Below, piece after piece: positions 1-9,183 of a stretch of 64,000 nucleotides of DNA. The number at the start of each line of letters is the position of its first letter. The stretch's first letter is position 1. Source of the DNA: Paracoccaceae bacterium (GTDB taxonomy: Bacteria > Pseudomonadota > Alphaproteobacteria > Rhodobacterales > Rhodobacteraceae); assembly GCA_947504705.1 (NCBI GenBank), contig CANNIA010000007.1, positions 59,443 through 123,442 on the forward strand, in the 5' to 3' direction. Under the pieces are notes generated by a model. The model saw only the letters and a list, made by a program, of their open reading frames with translations, did no database searches and was not told the origin of the DNA. The position numbers and the translations under genes were made by a program.

Positions 1-495
1 GAAACCTCGATCAATGCTGCCGCCCAGGCCGTCTCCGGCCAGATCGACTACGTCATCCACAACGCCGCTATCCGGGGCGATACTGGAGGATTGGCGACCT
101 TGACCGCCAGCGATCTGGCCGCGGTCATCCGGATCAACGTCGCTGGCCCCCTCCTGCTGACTCGCGCGCTCATCCCGCATCTCTCACCGGGGGCAACCCT
201 TGCCTTCATCTCCAGCCGAGCGGGGTCGTTCACCGAAGGCCGCGATTCCGATGGTGACTATGCCTATTGCCTATCCAAAGCCGCGCTTAACCGGGCGGTG
301 GCCAAGCTTGCCGATGACCTGCCATTCCGGGTTCTGGCCCTGCACCCCGGCTGGCTCCGCACCGAAATGGGTGGAGACCAAGCGCCGGAAGACCCGGATG
401 ATGCCGCCGCAAGGATTCTGTCCCTGTTGGCGGGCCCAAAGGGGCCGGTATCGGGCAGCTTTGCCGATTCCCATGGAAAACTGATCCAACCTTAA
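1..495 (+). CDS. Short-chain dehydrogenase/reductase (SDR), 5' end outside window
   Basis: The frame is open from base 1, so only the C-terminal part (about 164 codons) is present. It shows the SDR hallmarks: HNAAI near the start (the NNAG-type motif that closes the Rossmann fold), INVAGPLLLTRA, and the YAYCLSKAALN active site (YxxxK) with an upstream SSRAGSF serine region. A PGWLRTEMGG segment matches the usual post-catalytic PG motif. SDRs are cytosolic NAD(P)-dependent oxidoreductases; the substrate cannot be told. It converges on the flagellar operon with a 4-bp gap, so its stop marks the left border of the flagellar locus. Confidence 0.85.
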   Translation, partial: ETSINAAAQAVSGQIDYVIHNAAIRGDTGGLATLTASDLAAVIRINVAGPLLLTRALIPHLSPGATLAFISSRAGSFTEGRDSDGDYAYCLSKAALNRAVAKLADDLPFRVLALHPGWLRTEMGGDQAPEDPDDAAARILSLLAGPKGPVSGSFADSHGKLIQP

Positions 496-499
496 GCCG

Positions 500-862
500 C
501 TATCCAGAAGCATCCCCATAGCTTGGCCGGTCCTTGACCAAAAGCGCCAGCCCCTGCAACGCCTCACGCCGACCGAAAGCTGTCCTCGCCTCATCCCGCG
601 CGGTCAGCCAATCTGCCGTTTGGCGGGCGATCACCAGGTTCAGCTCACTGCGCCGCTGATCCGCCCAGCGCCGATAGGCCCACTCCGCCCTCGCCCCCGC
701 GACTAACGGCAGATCGGCGGGTTTTCCTGCCTCGTTGATCGCGGCAAGCTGGTCGCGGCTTCGCTCCAGCGCCTGGCTGGCGGCCCGCATCTGGCCCAGC
801 CGATGATCAAGCGTCAGCGCGGCAAGCTCGGTCAGCCGTGCAAGGTCGCGCGCCTTGCTCAT
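500..862 (-). CDS. FliJ-like coiled-coil protein, last gene of the flagellar operon
   Basis: A 120-residue protein rich in Ala, Arg, Glu and Leu, predicted almost wholly helical, with a heptad-like stretch over about residues 5-100. Its ATG overlaps the flhB stop by 4 nt (ATGA at 859-862), so it is translationally coupled to flhB. Size, helical character and position fit FliJ, the small export-apparatus protein that helps the ATPase engage FlhA, but FliJ is poorly conserved and fliI is not next to it. The name is an inference from context; the gene itself is secure. Confidence 0.6.
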   Translation of the reverse strand: MSKARDLARLTELAALTLDHRLGQMRAASQALERSRDQLAAINEAGKPADLPLVAGARAEWAYRRWADQRRSELNLVIARQTADWLTARDEARTAFGRREALQGLALLVKDRPSYGDASG

Positions 863-1941
863 CTTTTCCGCGCCTTCCGCCGCATTGCATCGGCAAAGCG
901 AACCGCTGCGGCAATGGCGCGATAATGCTCGACCCTGATTTCCTGCCCAATCTCGACCGCGGCAAAGACCGCCCGTGCTGTCGGCGGGTCGCTGTGAATG
1001 GGCACATCATGTTCCGCCGCCCGTTCGCGAATTCGCAACGCAATCTCGTCGACCCCCTTGGCAACGCAGACCGGAGCCTTGCCTTTTGTCCGCTCCCATC
1101 GCAGGGCCACGGCATAGTGCGTCGGGTTCACCACCACTACATCCGCCTTGGCGACATCGGTCAGCATCCGGTTCGTCGCCACCTCTTGCGCGCGTTGGCG
1201 GCGGGCCGATTTCAGATGCGGATCGCCCTCACTTTCCTTGTACTCATCCATCACCTCCTTGCGCGACATCCGGTTGCGCTGGCGGAACTGATGGACCTGC
1301 CAAAGGAAATCGGCCCCGCCCATGGCAACGGCCAAAAGCAAAAGGACAACCAGAAATTCCTGAATCACCTTGGCCAATACCGCCGACGAAAGGTTCGGCT
1401 CCATGTAGACGGTAGAGATGATCTCCTCGGCCCGCGAGGCGAGGAACGTGTATAGGATCGCAGCTACAAGGCCAAGCTTCACCGCGCTTTTCGCGAACTC
1501 TACCAGCCCATCGACACCGAACTTCTGCCGGGCCGCAGCCATGGGCGAGATGCGCGACAGCTTCGGTGCCAGCCGACTTGGCGCAAAGACAAACCCCTTG
1601 GTCGCGGCAAGCACCGTCAGAACCAACAGCGGCGGCAGGCCAAGCAGAGCCAGCGGTGGCCCGGCAAAGGCCAGCAGAAGGCCGCCAATCTGTCCTTCCG
1701 CCCCGCCCGTTGCGAGCAGGCGTGACAGCTGCTCCGAATGGTCCAGCAGCACAAGTCCCACATCACCCGCCGACCGGACCGCCCAGGCGCCCATTGCGTA
1801 AAGCGACAGAAGAAAGCCACCGATCCCCGCCGCCGTCAGAAGATCGACCGAACGCGGAACATCGCCCTGTTTCCGCGCCTCGATCAGCTTTTGCGGCGTG
1901 GCCTCATGTTCCTTGTCTTGGTCGTCGTCGTCCTGGCTCAT
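859..1941 (-). CDS. flhB: Flagellar type III export switch protein FlhB
   Basis: This 360-residue protein has the FlhB layout. A short acidic cytoplasmic N-terminus carries the ATPQKLIEARKQGDVPRS motif (residues 14-31). Four membrane segments lie at about 33-55, 85-118, 145-168 and 190-212. The cytoplasmic domain holds the self-cleaving NPTH motif at about residues 272-275. Cleavage between N and P lets FlhB switch export from rod/hook to filament substrates. It overlaps fliR by 4 nt upstream (1938-1941) and the FliJ-like gene by 4 nt downstream, so the three are one transcription-translation unit. Confidence 0.97.
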   Translation of the reverse strand: MSQDDDDQDKEHEATPQKLIEARKQGDVPRSVDLLTAAGIGGFLLSLYAMGAWAVRSAGDVGLVLLDHSEQLSRLLATGGAEGQIGGLLLAFAGPPLALLGLPPLLVLTVLAATKGFVFAPSRLAPKLSRISPMAAARQKFGVDGLVEFAKSAVKLGLVAAILYTFLASRAEEIISTVYMEPNLSSAVLAKVIQEFLVVLLLLAVAMGGADFLWQVHQFRQRNRMSRKEVMDEYKESEGDPHLKSARRQRAQEVATNRMLTDVAKADVVVVNPTHYAVALRWERTKGKAPVCVAKGVDEIALRIRERAAEHDVPIHSDPPTARAVFAAVEIGQEIRVEHYRAIAAAVRFADAMRRKARKR

Positions 1942-2720
1942 TGCGGGGCCTGGAAGGGGTCGGCAAGATAGTCCTGAAAGACCCCAAGCCAGACCGAAAG
2001 CAAGACCGGCGTGACCACCGCCAACAGCGCAAGCGCCCCAAGCGTCAAGGCCGGTGCGCCCACCATCGAGACCATCAGCTGCGGCATCGCCCGGTTAATC
2101 GCACCAAGGGCAAGGTTGTAGATCATCCCCGCGATGACGAAAGGTGCCGCCAGCGAAAAGGCAAGCGCAAAGGTCCGACCAATCAGCGCAAGCCCCCAGT
2201 CCGCCGTGATCCCGGCATCGGGGAAAAGGCCAGGCGGCAGGATGTCATAGCTTGCGACGACCAGTTCAGCCGCGCGGACATGCAGGCCTGCAGACAGGGC
2301 CAGAGCGATTCCGGCAATCGTGACAAGATTGCCGATCGCCGGCTGCGGTTCGGGCCCGGCCCCGCCAAAAAGCTGCGACAGTGTCGTTGCCTGCGCGATG
2401 ATCGCGGCAGCGGTCTGCAGCGCGAGCAAACAAAGCCGCATCCCGACCCCTAGGATCAGGCCAGCCACCGCCTCGGCCCCCAGCATTGCGGCACCGGGGG
2501 TGGAACCGGCAACCGCCAGCTTTTCGGCCAGCACCGGGGTGATCACCAGCGTAAACGCCACAACCAGCGCCAGCTTCACCCTTTGCGGCACCGCCGTTTC
2601 GCCAAAACCCGGCATCAGCGCAACCATTGCCCCGACCCGCAGGAAGACGAGAGCTGCGGCCCAAGCCACCCCTTCGCCAAGGTCAAGCAGCCCCGAAAAT
2701 TCGGTGATGATCCCGTTCAT
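1938..2720 (-). CDS. fliR: Flagellar export gate protein FliR
   Basis: A 260-residue, very hydrophobic protein with about six membrane segments and the typical FliR N-terminus (FLRVGAMVALMPGFG, then VPQRVKLALVVAFTL). FliR joins FliP and FliQ in the helical core of the export gate in the inner membrane. The order flhA-fliR-flhB, each pair joined by a 4-nt overlap (2717-2720 and 1938-1941), is the usual export-gate block. fliQ is not in this window and fliP lies on the other arm of the locus. Confidence 0.96.
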   Translation of the reverse strand: MNGIITEFSGLLDLGEGVAWAAALVFLRVGAMVALMPGFGETAVPQRVKLALVVAFTLVITPVLAEKLAVAGSTPGAAMLGAEAVAGLILGVGMRLCLLALQTAAAIIAQATTLSQLFGGAGPEPQPAIGNLVTIAGIALALSAGLHVRAAELVVASYDILPPGLFPDAGITADWGLALIGRTFALAFSLAAPFVIAGMIYNLALGAINRAMPQLMVSMVGAPALTLGALALLAVVTPVLLSVWLGVFQDYLADPFQAPQ

Positions 2721-4792
2721 GCTGGGATCTGTCCGATCAGGGCAGGCCGCGCCTCGGTGCCGATTTCCTCATAGGACAGGACCGGCATCTGCAACCCCTT
2801 GGCCTGCACCACCGTCCGCAGGAACCGCCGCCGTGCGACCGAGGTAACAAGCGCTGGATAAACCCCACCTTCAGCCGCCCGGTTCACCCGTTCGGTCAGC
2901 CCATTGGCCAGCCGGGCAAAAAGCTCGGGCGGCAGCGCCACATCCCGCTGCCCGCGGTCGCCATCGATCTGATAGGTCGCGAAAGTCTTCTCCCAATCGG
3001 GCGCAAGCTGGATCAGCGGCACTGTTCCGTCCGTCCGCTTAAGGTCTGAAATGATCTGAAACCCCAGCCGCTGCCGGACATGTTCGCAGATCGCCTCGGG
3101 CGGGCCGAAGGTGCGCGCTTCTGCGACTGCTTCCAGGATCAAGGGCAGGTTACGGATCGAAACTCGCTCATCCAGCAACAGCCGCAGAACAGCGTGCAAA
3201 AGATCTACCGGCACCTTTTCGGGCAAAAGCTCGTCAAGCAAACGGCGGTTTGCCTCGGCCCGTGCCGGGTCGGAGAGCCGCACGAATTCATCCAATAGCC
3301 GCCGCAAGCCGCGCAGGGTAAGAAGTCGGGACAGGTTGGCCTTCAGCACTTCCAGCAGATGGGTCGCCAGGACCTCGGTCGGCGAGACGACCGTCAGGCC
3401 GGACAGGGCCGCTTCCTCTTGCTGATCCGGCAGGATCCAGCGCGCCGGGGCCGCATAGACCGGCTCTTTCACGTCCAGACCGTCGGGGGCTAGGATACCA
3501 TCGGTCAAAAGCACCAGAACCCGGTCGGGAAACAGCCGATCAGCCACCCGTTCAACCCCCTGCAACCGGATGCGATAGGACCCGGCGGGCAGGCGTGCCT
3601 CATCCGTCAGGCGGATCTCGGGCAGGATGAAACCAAAGGCCGTGGCCACATGGTTGCGCATATTGGCAATTCGGCCGTCGAGTCCAGTCGCCGGATCCAG
3701 CACCATCGCAACCAGGTTCGGCGCAAATTCGATATGGATGTCATCAAAATCCAGCACATCACCGATGGTCTTCTGCCGCGCCGGTTCGATCGCGGCGGGC
3801 GGGCTGGCTTCTGGCCTTGCGGCCTTGCGGGCCTGCATGAAGGCCATCGTTCCAAGTCCGGCTGCCGCCAGAATGAACGGCAGAAACGGCATCCCGGGCA
3901 CCACGGCGAACAGCGCCATCAGCCCCGCCACCGTGCCGAGCGCGCCGGGATAGCGGCCAAGCTGCGCGAAAAAGCTGATGTCGGCCGCGCCCTTCTGGCT
4001 TCCCTTCGCCAAAAGCAGCGCCGCCGCGACCGAGATGATCACTGCCGGGATCTGACTGACCAGCCCGTCCCCAACCGTCAGGATCGTATAGGTCTGGATC
4101 GCGGTTGCCGTGTCCAGACCGTGGATCAAGACCCCGACAATCAGCCCGACGACGATGTTCAGACCGGTGATCAACAGGCCCGCAATCGCATCGCCCTTGA
4201 CGAATTTCGACGCCCCGTCCAGCGAGCCGAAGAAGTTCGTCTCGGCCAGCTCCAACTCGCGCCGACGTTTCGCCTCGGCGTGATCGATCGCTCCCGCAGA
4301 CATGTCGGCGTCAATCGCAAGCTGTCGTCCCGGCATCCCATCAAGCGCAAAGCGGGCGCCAACCTCAGCCATGCGCCCCGCGCCCTTGGTGATCACGATG
4401 AAATTCACGATCAGGATGACGATGAAGATCACCAAGCCCAGCACAAGATTGCCACCCATGATGAATTCAGCGAACCCTTCGATCACATGGCCCGCAGCGT
4501 CGGTGCCGGTGTGGCCTTCCCCGATGATCAGTTTGGTGGACGAGACGTTCAACGACAGCCGCAACAAAAGCGAGGCCAGCAGGATCGTCGGGAAGGCCGA
4601 GAAATCCAGCGGCCGGTCGATGAACAGCGTGACCGTCAGCATAAGGATTGCAAGGGCGAAGGAAATCGCCAGTCCGATGTCAAGCATCCAGGCCGGGATC
4701 GGCAGGATCATGATGACGATGATCGCCATCAACCCAACCGTCAGCAGGATCGTCGGCCGGAAGATCGAGGAAAGGGTGACGCCCTTCAGCAT
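2717..4792 (-). CDS. flhA: Flagellar export gate protein FlhA
   Basis: A full-length FlhA of 691 residues. The N-terminal half has about eight membrane helices and the conserved cytoplasmic loop with VGARFALDGMPGRQLAIDAD (about residues 145-165) followed by ADMSAGAID and the ELAETNFFGSLDGASKFVKG segment (FHIPEP domain). The C-terminal cytoplasmic half (about residue 345 on) is the docking platform for chaperone-substrate complexes. FlhA forms the nonameric ring that couples proton flow to export. It starts 1 nt after the transglycosylase stop and overlaps fliR by 4 nt. Confidence 0.98.
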   Translation of the reverse strand: MLKGVTLSSIFRPTILLTVGLMAIIVIMILPIPAWMLDIGLAISFALAILMLTVTLFIDRPLDFSAFPTILLASLLLRLSLNVSSTKLIIGEGHTGTDAAGHVIEGFAEFIMGGNLVLGLVIFIVILIVNFIVITKGAGRMAEVGARFALDGMPGRQLAIDADMSAGAIDHAEAKRRRELELAETNFFGSLDGASKFVKGDAIAGLLITGLNIVVGLIVGVLIHGLDTATAIQTYTILTVGDGLVSQIPAVIISVAAALLLAKGSQKGAADISFFAQLGRYPGALGTVAGLMALFAVVPGMPFLPFILAAAGLGTMAFMQARKAARPEASPPAAIEPARQKTIGDVLDFDDIHIEFAPNLVAMVLDPATGLDGRIANMRNHVATAFGFILPEIRLTDEARLPAGSYRIRLQGVERVADRLFPDRVLVLLTDGILAPDGLDVKEPVYAAPARWILPDQQEEAALSGLTVVSPTEVLATHLLEVLKANLSRLLTLRGLRRLLDEFVRLSDPARAEANRRLLDELLPEKVPVDLLHAVLRLLLDERVSIRNLPLILEAVAEARTFGPPEAICEHVRQRLGFQIISDLKRTDGTVPLIQLAPDWEKTFATYQIDGDRGQRDVALPPELFARLANGLTERVNRAAEGGVYPALVTSVARRRFLRTVVQAKGLQMPVLSYEEIGTEARPALIGQIPA

Positions 4793-4793
4793 C

Positions 4794-5456
4794 CTAATTG
4801 CCCCAGATCAGCGGCGATCCACCCACCGTGGCCGGAACAAGCGAGCCGTTGCTGCCGGTCACCCCGGAAATCAGCAATGGGAAGCGATTCGGAGTACCGT
4901 CTGGTGTTGGCGCAGAGATCCCCCCATCCAGGGCAGCCAAAGCTTCATCAAAACGGGTCTGATACTGTTCGGCGTAGTCCGGGGTCGCGGAATGATAGGC
5001 GGCTGCGGCGGCCGACCAATCGCCGGTATCGGCATATTTCGTGGCCAGAAATTCCGCCGCATAGGCTGCGTTCTTTGCCGGATCCAGCATGTCTTCAACC
5101 GACTGGAAGGCCTGGGCATGCCAGTAAAGGTTCAGCTGAAAGCATCCCAGATCCACATTGGTGAGCCCGGTCTGCAAAGCTTGATCAACCAAGACCACAG
5201 CCTCTGCCTTCGACTCGGGCCAATGGCCTTCGCCGCCAATGTTTACCGTCCAGGGCCAGGGTTCGTCATTCCGCCCGGTTTCGACCACCGAGATCGCCAG
5301 AAGCACATCGTAAGGAACCCCCGTCTCGGTGGCCACTGCCAAGGCAGCCTGCAGGCAAAGGTCCGAATCCCCACCGTCCGACCGGGCAAGGCCTTGTGCG
5401 ACCACCGTGTGAAGGGCGAGCAGGCTGGCAACGGTCCGGGTAGCATGTCGCGGCAT
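4794..5456 (-). CDS. Exported lytic transglycosylase of the flagellar operon
   Basis: A 220-residue protein with an N-terminal signal peptide (about 1-24) followed by an SLT-type lysozyme fold. AISVVETGR (about residues 54-62) carries the catalytic Glu, NVDLGCFQLNLYWH matches the GxxQ region, and AAEFLATKYADTGDWSAAAAAYHS matches the family's C-terminal helix and xAxYxS motif. It is expected to cut a hole in peptidoglycan so the rod can cross. Rhodobacter uses a dedicated flagellar enzyme of this kind (SltF), but whether this is its orthologue cannot be decided by eye. It lies 1 nt upstream of flhA. Confidence 0.88.
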   Translation of the reverse strand: MPRHATRTVASLLALHTVVAQGLARSDGGDSDLCLQAALAVATETGVPYDVLLAISVVETGRNDEPWPWTVNIGGEGHWPESKAEAVVLVDQALQTGLTNVDLGCFQLNLYWHAQAFQSVEDMLDPAKNAAYAAEFLATKYADTGDWSAAAAAYHSATPDYAEQYQTRFDEALAALDGGISAPTPDGTPNRFPLLISGVTGSNGSLVPATVGGSPLIWGN

Positions 5457-5532
5457 TCTATTCCCCGATTCCGCACCTTCTGCTGCGGTTTAAACAAGTC
5501 TAGGCGACGAATCTTTCCAAGGGGTTAGCGGC

Positions 5533-7674
5533 CTAAGGGTCCGGAGCGCTCACCCCAGCAAGAAGCGACTCGATCGATGCGCGCGAGTCCGTACTGGCCT
5601 CAAGGATTGCCGCTCCTCGCGCCAGAGGGCCCGCATCTTTGGGCAGCACTCGGCTGGGATCAATCGCGGCGCTTGACCAAAGCGGTGCTCCGGCAGCCGC
5701 GACATCCGGCCAAGCCTTTTCCCATGCCGCCAGCCGCAGCGCTTCATCGGCAAGACCGGCAGCCTCATAGGCTGTGCGGGCCTCGGCAATCTGGCCAAGC
5801 TGTACGAAAGCCTTGGCCCGCAGGCCCTCATCTTTGGGCTCGGCCAACCCGGCAAGCAGCAACAGAGTCCGCCGGGCATCCCCTCGGGTGAACTCTGCCT
5901 CCGCCGCTATCCTTCGACTCTCCGGTTCATCATCTGGCCCGGTCGGTTCCAACCAGGACAAGGCGGCATCCGGAAATCCAAGGTCGACCAAGCGCTTCGC
6001 CACTTCCTTTGTCGGTTCCTCGGCAATCGTCTGCGGCCCGAATGGCACGGCCTGACGTAGGAATGCATCGTCCTCCGCCAGAAAAGCTGCCACATGCCAG
6101 AGATCGGACAAAGGCACTCCCTGTGCCTCGGCCACCCTGAATCCGGCATCTGTCTGGCCCGACAAAAGCTCGGCAAGCGCCAGCGCACGGTAGTATTTCT
6201 GCTGGTCCTCCGGACCCTCAATCAAGCCCTCAAAGGCCTGCAATGCCTCGACACTATCCTGAGCTATCGGCTCGACCTTGCGAAAGTGGGCTTCAACAAG
6301 TGCTATCCATTCGCCGACATCTGACCCGTCTTCGGCCACCGCCTCGGCGGCATGTTCCAGTGCCGCATCCGGCTCACCTGCGTGCAACGAGGCCTTCGCG
6401 TCCATAAGTGCGACTGTGGCCGGGGAAACGTCTGGTGTCCGTTCCAGGGAATTGCGCAGGATGCGCGCAGCATCGGCAACGCCGTGATCCAGAAGTTTTT
6501 CGACAAGCCCCGGCCCCAGCGCCGCGCGCAGATGGGCCGGGAGGGCCAAAAAGCTTCGCGTTATTGCATCGCTGTTCACCGCCCCGCCCGGCGGAAGTCG
6601 GGCTTGCGCAAGGGCTGACCAAAGGGCTGCAGCCCCATCGCAGGAAATCATGTCAAGAAACGGCGATTTTGGATCTTGGTCGCCGTCGACCAGGTGGGCG
6701 AGGGATTGCAGAACGGCCAAGTCCTCAGGGGCCTCGGTAGCGTGCAAAAGCCGGGCATATTGGGCGGCTTCGGCACCAAAGCCCAGATAAAGATGTGCCC
6801 GCACTGCGCGAAGCGTGGCTTGGGGATCCAGGGTATCGAACTCGCCATAAAGACCTCCGCGCGCTTCGGCGAGCAAGTCAAGCGACGCGCTGCCCGCGCC
6901 CCATTCGGCAAGAGCAAGCTTATCATCCGGGACGCAGGCCTGGCCTTTCGGTGTCAGACCTTCCTTGTCCTCGGCCAAGCCATCAAGCTGCGCATCGGGT
7001 GGCGGACCAATATTGATCTGCGCCCAAAGGATAGGGCTACCGACATCCTCGGCAAGTTTGGGCGGCTTTCCTGACAGTGCCATGTCGATGACACCTTGTG
7101 AAGCGCCACGGCTGATCTCTTCGATAAGCTTCCGTCGGAGGGGATCAAGGGACCGAGACGCCGTCAAGACGTCCAATTCAACCGGCTTCGACCCAGCGCC
7201 TGGGGCAATGTCAAGATCAAGCCAGTTGAAGCTAGCCAAAGGGGCAGCGTTGGGTAACGATCCTGGGCTTGGCCCGACTGGGGGGCTGAAAGTCACCTCA
7301 AAAACTGAACCGGGGGGTGCCGGGCCTGGCTTGATATCAAGAACGATGACGCCGGGCTGGTATTCAAAGGGAAAGACATGGCAGGCGCAGGCCAGCGTAA
7401 GCTGAAGCGCCCCGGTATCGGGGTCCGAACGCACGGCCTGCAGGCGATTTTTCGGTATCCGATCCCAGACGGCCGAGATATCGAAGACTGGCTGGTTCAC
7501 TGTAGCCAAGGCAAAGGCATAACCCATGGGCGTGCGGCCGACGGTCCAGTCCCCGGATGTCGGAAGTTCGATGACCAGACGCGTGAAATCCTCATGTTCG
7601 CCCGAATAGACACGCGCCGTTTCCGCCATGGCTGGCCGCAGAAGGATCAACAGCAGCACCAAAGCCCGGATCAT
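5533..7674 (-). CDS. Large exported AMIN-like/helical-repeat protein between motA and transglycosylase
   Basis: A 713-residue protein with a clear signal peptide (1-17, cleaved after AMA). Residues about 20-115 are beta-rich with TRLVIELPTSGDWTVGRT, which resembles an AMIN (peptidoglycan-binding) domain. A Pro-rich linker with a mid-region follows, then about residues 255-700 are all-alpha, Ala/Leu/Glu-rich and TPR-like (for example ALEHAAEAVAEDGSD, YYRALALAELLSGQTDAGFRVA). It overlaps motA by 4 nt (7671-7674), so it is made with the stator protein. I do not recognise a named family. Its place next to a MotE-like gene suggests a periplasmic stator-associated protein like rhizobial MotC, which is inference. 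Confidence 0.85.
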   Translation of the reverse strand: MIRALVLLLILLRPAMAETARVYSGEHEDFTRLVIELPTSGDWTVGRTPMGYAFALATVNQPVFDISAVWDRIPKNRLQAVRSDPDTGALQLTLACACHVFPFEYQPGVIVLDIKPGPAPPGSVFEVTFSPPVGPSPGSLPNAAPLASFNWLDLDIAPGAGSKPVELDVLTASRSLDPLRRKLIEEISRGASQGVIDMALSGKPPKLAEDVGSPILWAQINIGPPPDAQLDGLAEDKEGLTPKGQACVPDDKLALAEWGAGSASLDLLAEARGGLYGEFDTLDPQATLRAVRAHLYLGFGAEAAQYARLLHATEAPEDLAVLQSLAHLVDGDQDPKSPFLDMISCDGAAALWSALAQARLPPGGAVNSDAITRSFLALPAHLRAALGPGLVEKLLDHGVADAARILRNSLERTPDVSPATVALMDAKASLHAGEPDAALEHAAEAVAEDGSDVGEWIALVEAHFRKVEPIAQDSVEALQAFEGLIEGPEDQQKYYRALALAELLSGQTDAGFRVAEAQGVPLSDLWHVAAFLAEDDAFLRQAVPFGPQTIAEEPTKEVAKRLVDLGFPDAALSWLEPTGPDDEPESRRIAAEAEFTRGDARRTLLLLAGLAEPKDEGLRAKAFVQLGQIAEARTAYEAAGLADEALRLAAWEKAWPDVAAAGAPLWSSAAIDPSRVLPKDAGPLARGAAILEASTDSRASIESLLAGVSAPDP

Positions 7675-8540
7675 GCTGCATCCTGTTTCAGGTCACGCAT
7701 CGCCGTTTCAAGATCGCCAAACCCGGGACGAACGTGGTGCGGGGCGTTCTGGCGGCCAACCTCGATGCAGATGTTTGGCGGGTGGCGATGCAGATTGGCG
7801 ATCAGCACTTCACGGATCAGCTGATAGAAATGAATGTCCTCCTCGATCACCGATTTCACTCTGGCGGCGAAGGGGCCCATCAGCCCATAGGCCAGAAAGA
7901 CGCCCAGAAAAGTTCCGACCAGTGCGCCGCCGATCATCTCACCCAGAATCTCGGGCGGTTGGTCGATCGCGCCCATCGTCTTGATCACTCCCAGAACGGC
8001 GGCAACGATTCCAAGGGCGGGCAAGGCATCGGCCACAGTCTGCAAGGCGTGGCTTGAATGCATGGCATGGCTCAGCGTCGCCTCCATCCGTTTGTCGAGA
8101 ACCTCTTCGACCTGATGGGGGTCGTCGTAGTTCATCGAGGCCGCGCGCAGCGTGTCGCAGATTAGCTCGACCGCTTCGTGATCGTGCTGGATCTTGGGGT
8201 ATTTGCCAAAGATCGCAGAGGTTTCTGGCGCTTCCACGTGCTCTTCCAGCCCGACCGGATTGGCCCGCGCAAGCCGGATCAACTCGAACAGCAGGCAAAG
8301 CAGATTGCGATAGTCGGCGGTGCGCCACTTGACGCCCTTGAACACCTTTCCGACGTCCTTGAGCGTGTGTTTGACGGCGGGCATGTCGTTTGACAGCAGA
8401 AAGGCCCCGACCGCAGCCCCGCCGATGGTGATCATCTCGTGCGGCAGCGCTTCCAGGACGATGCCAAGGTGGCCCCCGGCCAGAACATATCCGCCGAAGA
8501 CCATGATGATGATAACGGCGATGCCGACGAGGCCAAGCAT
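7671..8540 (-). CDS. motA: Flagellar stator proton-channel subunit MotA
   Basis: A 289-residue MotA. It has two N-terminal membrane helices (about 1-22 and 33-50), a large cytoplasmic loop with RLARANPVGLEEHVE and the charged EELDKRME-like region that contacts the rotor, then two membrane helices around ALPALGIVAAVLGVIKTMG (carrying the conserved channel proline) and GALVGTFLGVFLAYGLMGP. MotA pairs with MotB to form the proton-driven stator, but no motB lies in the window. The ATG overlaps nothing upstream; 79 nt separate it from the motE-like gene, leaving room for a separate promoter or leader. Confidence 0.95.
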   Translation of the reverse strand: MLGLVGIAVIIIMVFGGYVLAGGHLGIVLEALPHEMITIGGAAVGAFLLSNDMPAVKHTLKDVGKVFKGVKWRTADYRNLLCLLFELIRLARANPVGLEEHVEAPETSAIFGKYPKIQHDHEAVELICDTLRAASMNYDDPHQVEEVLDKRMEATLSHAMHSSHALQTVADALPALGIVAAVLGVIKTMGAIDQPPEILGEMIGGALVGTFLGVFLAYGLMGPFAARVKSVIEEDIHFYQLIREVLIANLHRHPPNICIEVGRQNAPHHVRPGFGDLETAMRDLKQDAA

Positions 8541-8619
8541 TGAAAATTCCTGTCATTGCTTCCCGGGTAGTATCCCGGCGGGAGGTTAACTTTCCCTCTC
8601 TGCCGCCAGGACCTTCGGG

Positions 8620-9183
8620 CTATTCCGTTGGCGCACCAACATTGCGACCGGCGACAATGACGCTGATGCCGTAGGCGGCTTCGGGTGTCATCGCCGAAAG
8701 GATCGCGGCGGCCGAATCCGGCGACAATCGGCTAAGGAAACCTGCTGCGAATTCCGGTGACATGGTTTCGAAAAGCGTTGCGGCATCCTTGGGCTTCATC
8801 GCCTGATAGACCGCTGCAAGACTGGAGATATCCTTCTCGGCCGCGTTGTCCGCCAAGGACAAGGTCGCGCGAAGTTCATCCTCCATCGCCTGCATCTCGG
8901 CCATGCGCTTGGTGATTGCCTCATCCGCAAGGGCAAGCGCTGCAAGTCGGTCTTGCAGTGCGGCCTCGCGGGCGGCGATCCGGTCTTCGCGAAGCGTCAG
9001 CGCCTCGGACAAGGCTGCCGGTCTTTCGCAAGTGGCGGGTTCTGCCGCCGGCTCGGCAGGCGGGTCTTCGGGACTGGCAAGCGCCGCACCGATGCCCGAA
9101 CCCAATCGCAGCGCCCCGGACATGGCAAAAAGCATGGCGACGATGAACAGCGCCCCGCGGCCTTGTCTTCGCAACGGGCTCAT
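8620..9183 (-). CDS. motE: MotE-like periplasmic/membrane-anchored motility chaperone
   Basis: A 187-residue protein with one N-terminal membrane segment or uncleaved signal (about 11-35), a Pro/Ala/Glu-rich stretch, a long coiled coil (about 55-115) and a C-terminal MgtE_N/FliG-like helical domain (AVYQAMKPKDAATLFETM, then FLSRLSPDSAAAILSAMTP). It has a single cysteine, Cys52. This matches the architecture of rhizobial MotE, reported as a disulfide-linked dimeric chaperone for MotC. It overlaps the upstream coiled-coil gene by 4 nt (9180-9183). The symbol rests on architecture and context only. Confidence 0.75.
   Translation of the reverse strand: MSPLRRQGRGALFIVAMLFAMSGALRLGSGIGAALASPEDPPAEPAAEPATCERPAALSEALTLREDRIAAREAALQDRLAALALADEAITKRMAEMQAMEDELRATLSLADNAAEKDISSLAAVYQAMKPKDAATLFETMSPEFAAGFLSRLSPDSAAAILSAMTPEAAYGISVIVAGRNVGAPTE

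Noticed and set aside
3650..5164. 504-codon frame on the + strand opposite flhA and the transglycosylase gene
   Set aside because: Arg/Gln/Asp-rich shadow frame; FlhA is full length on the other strand.
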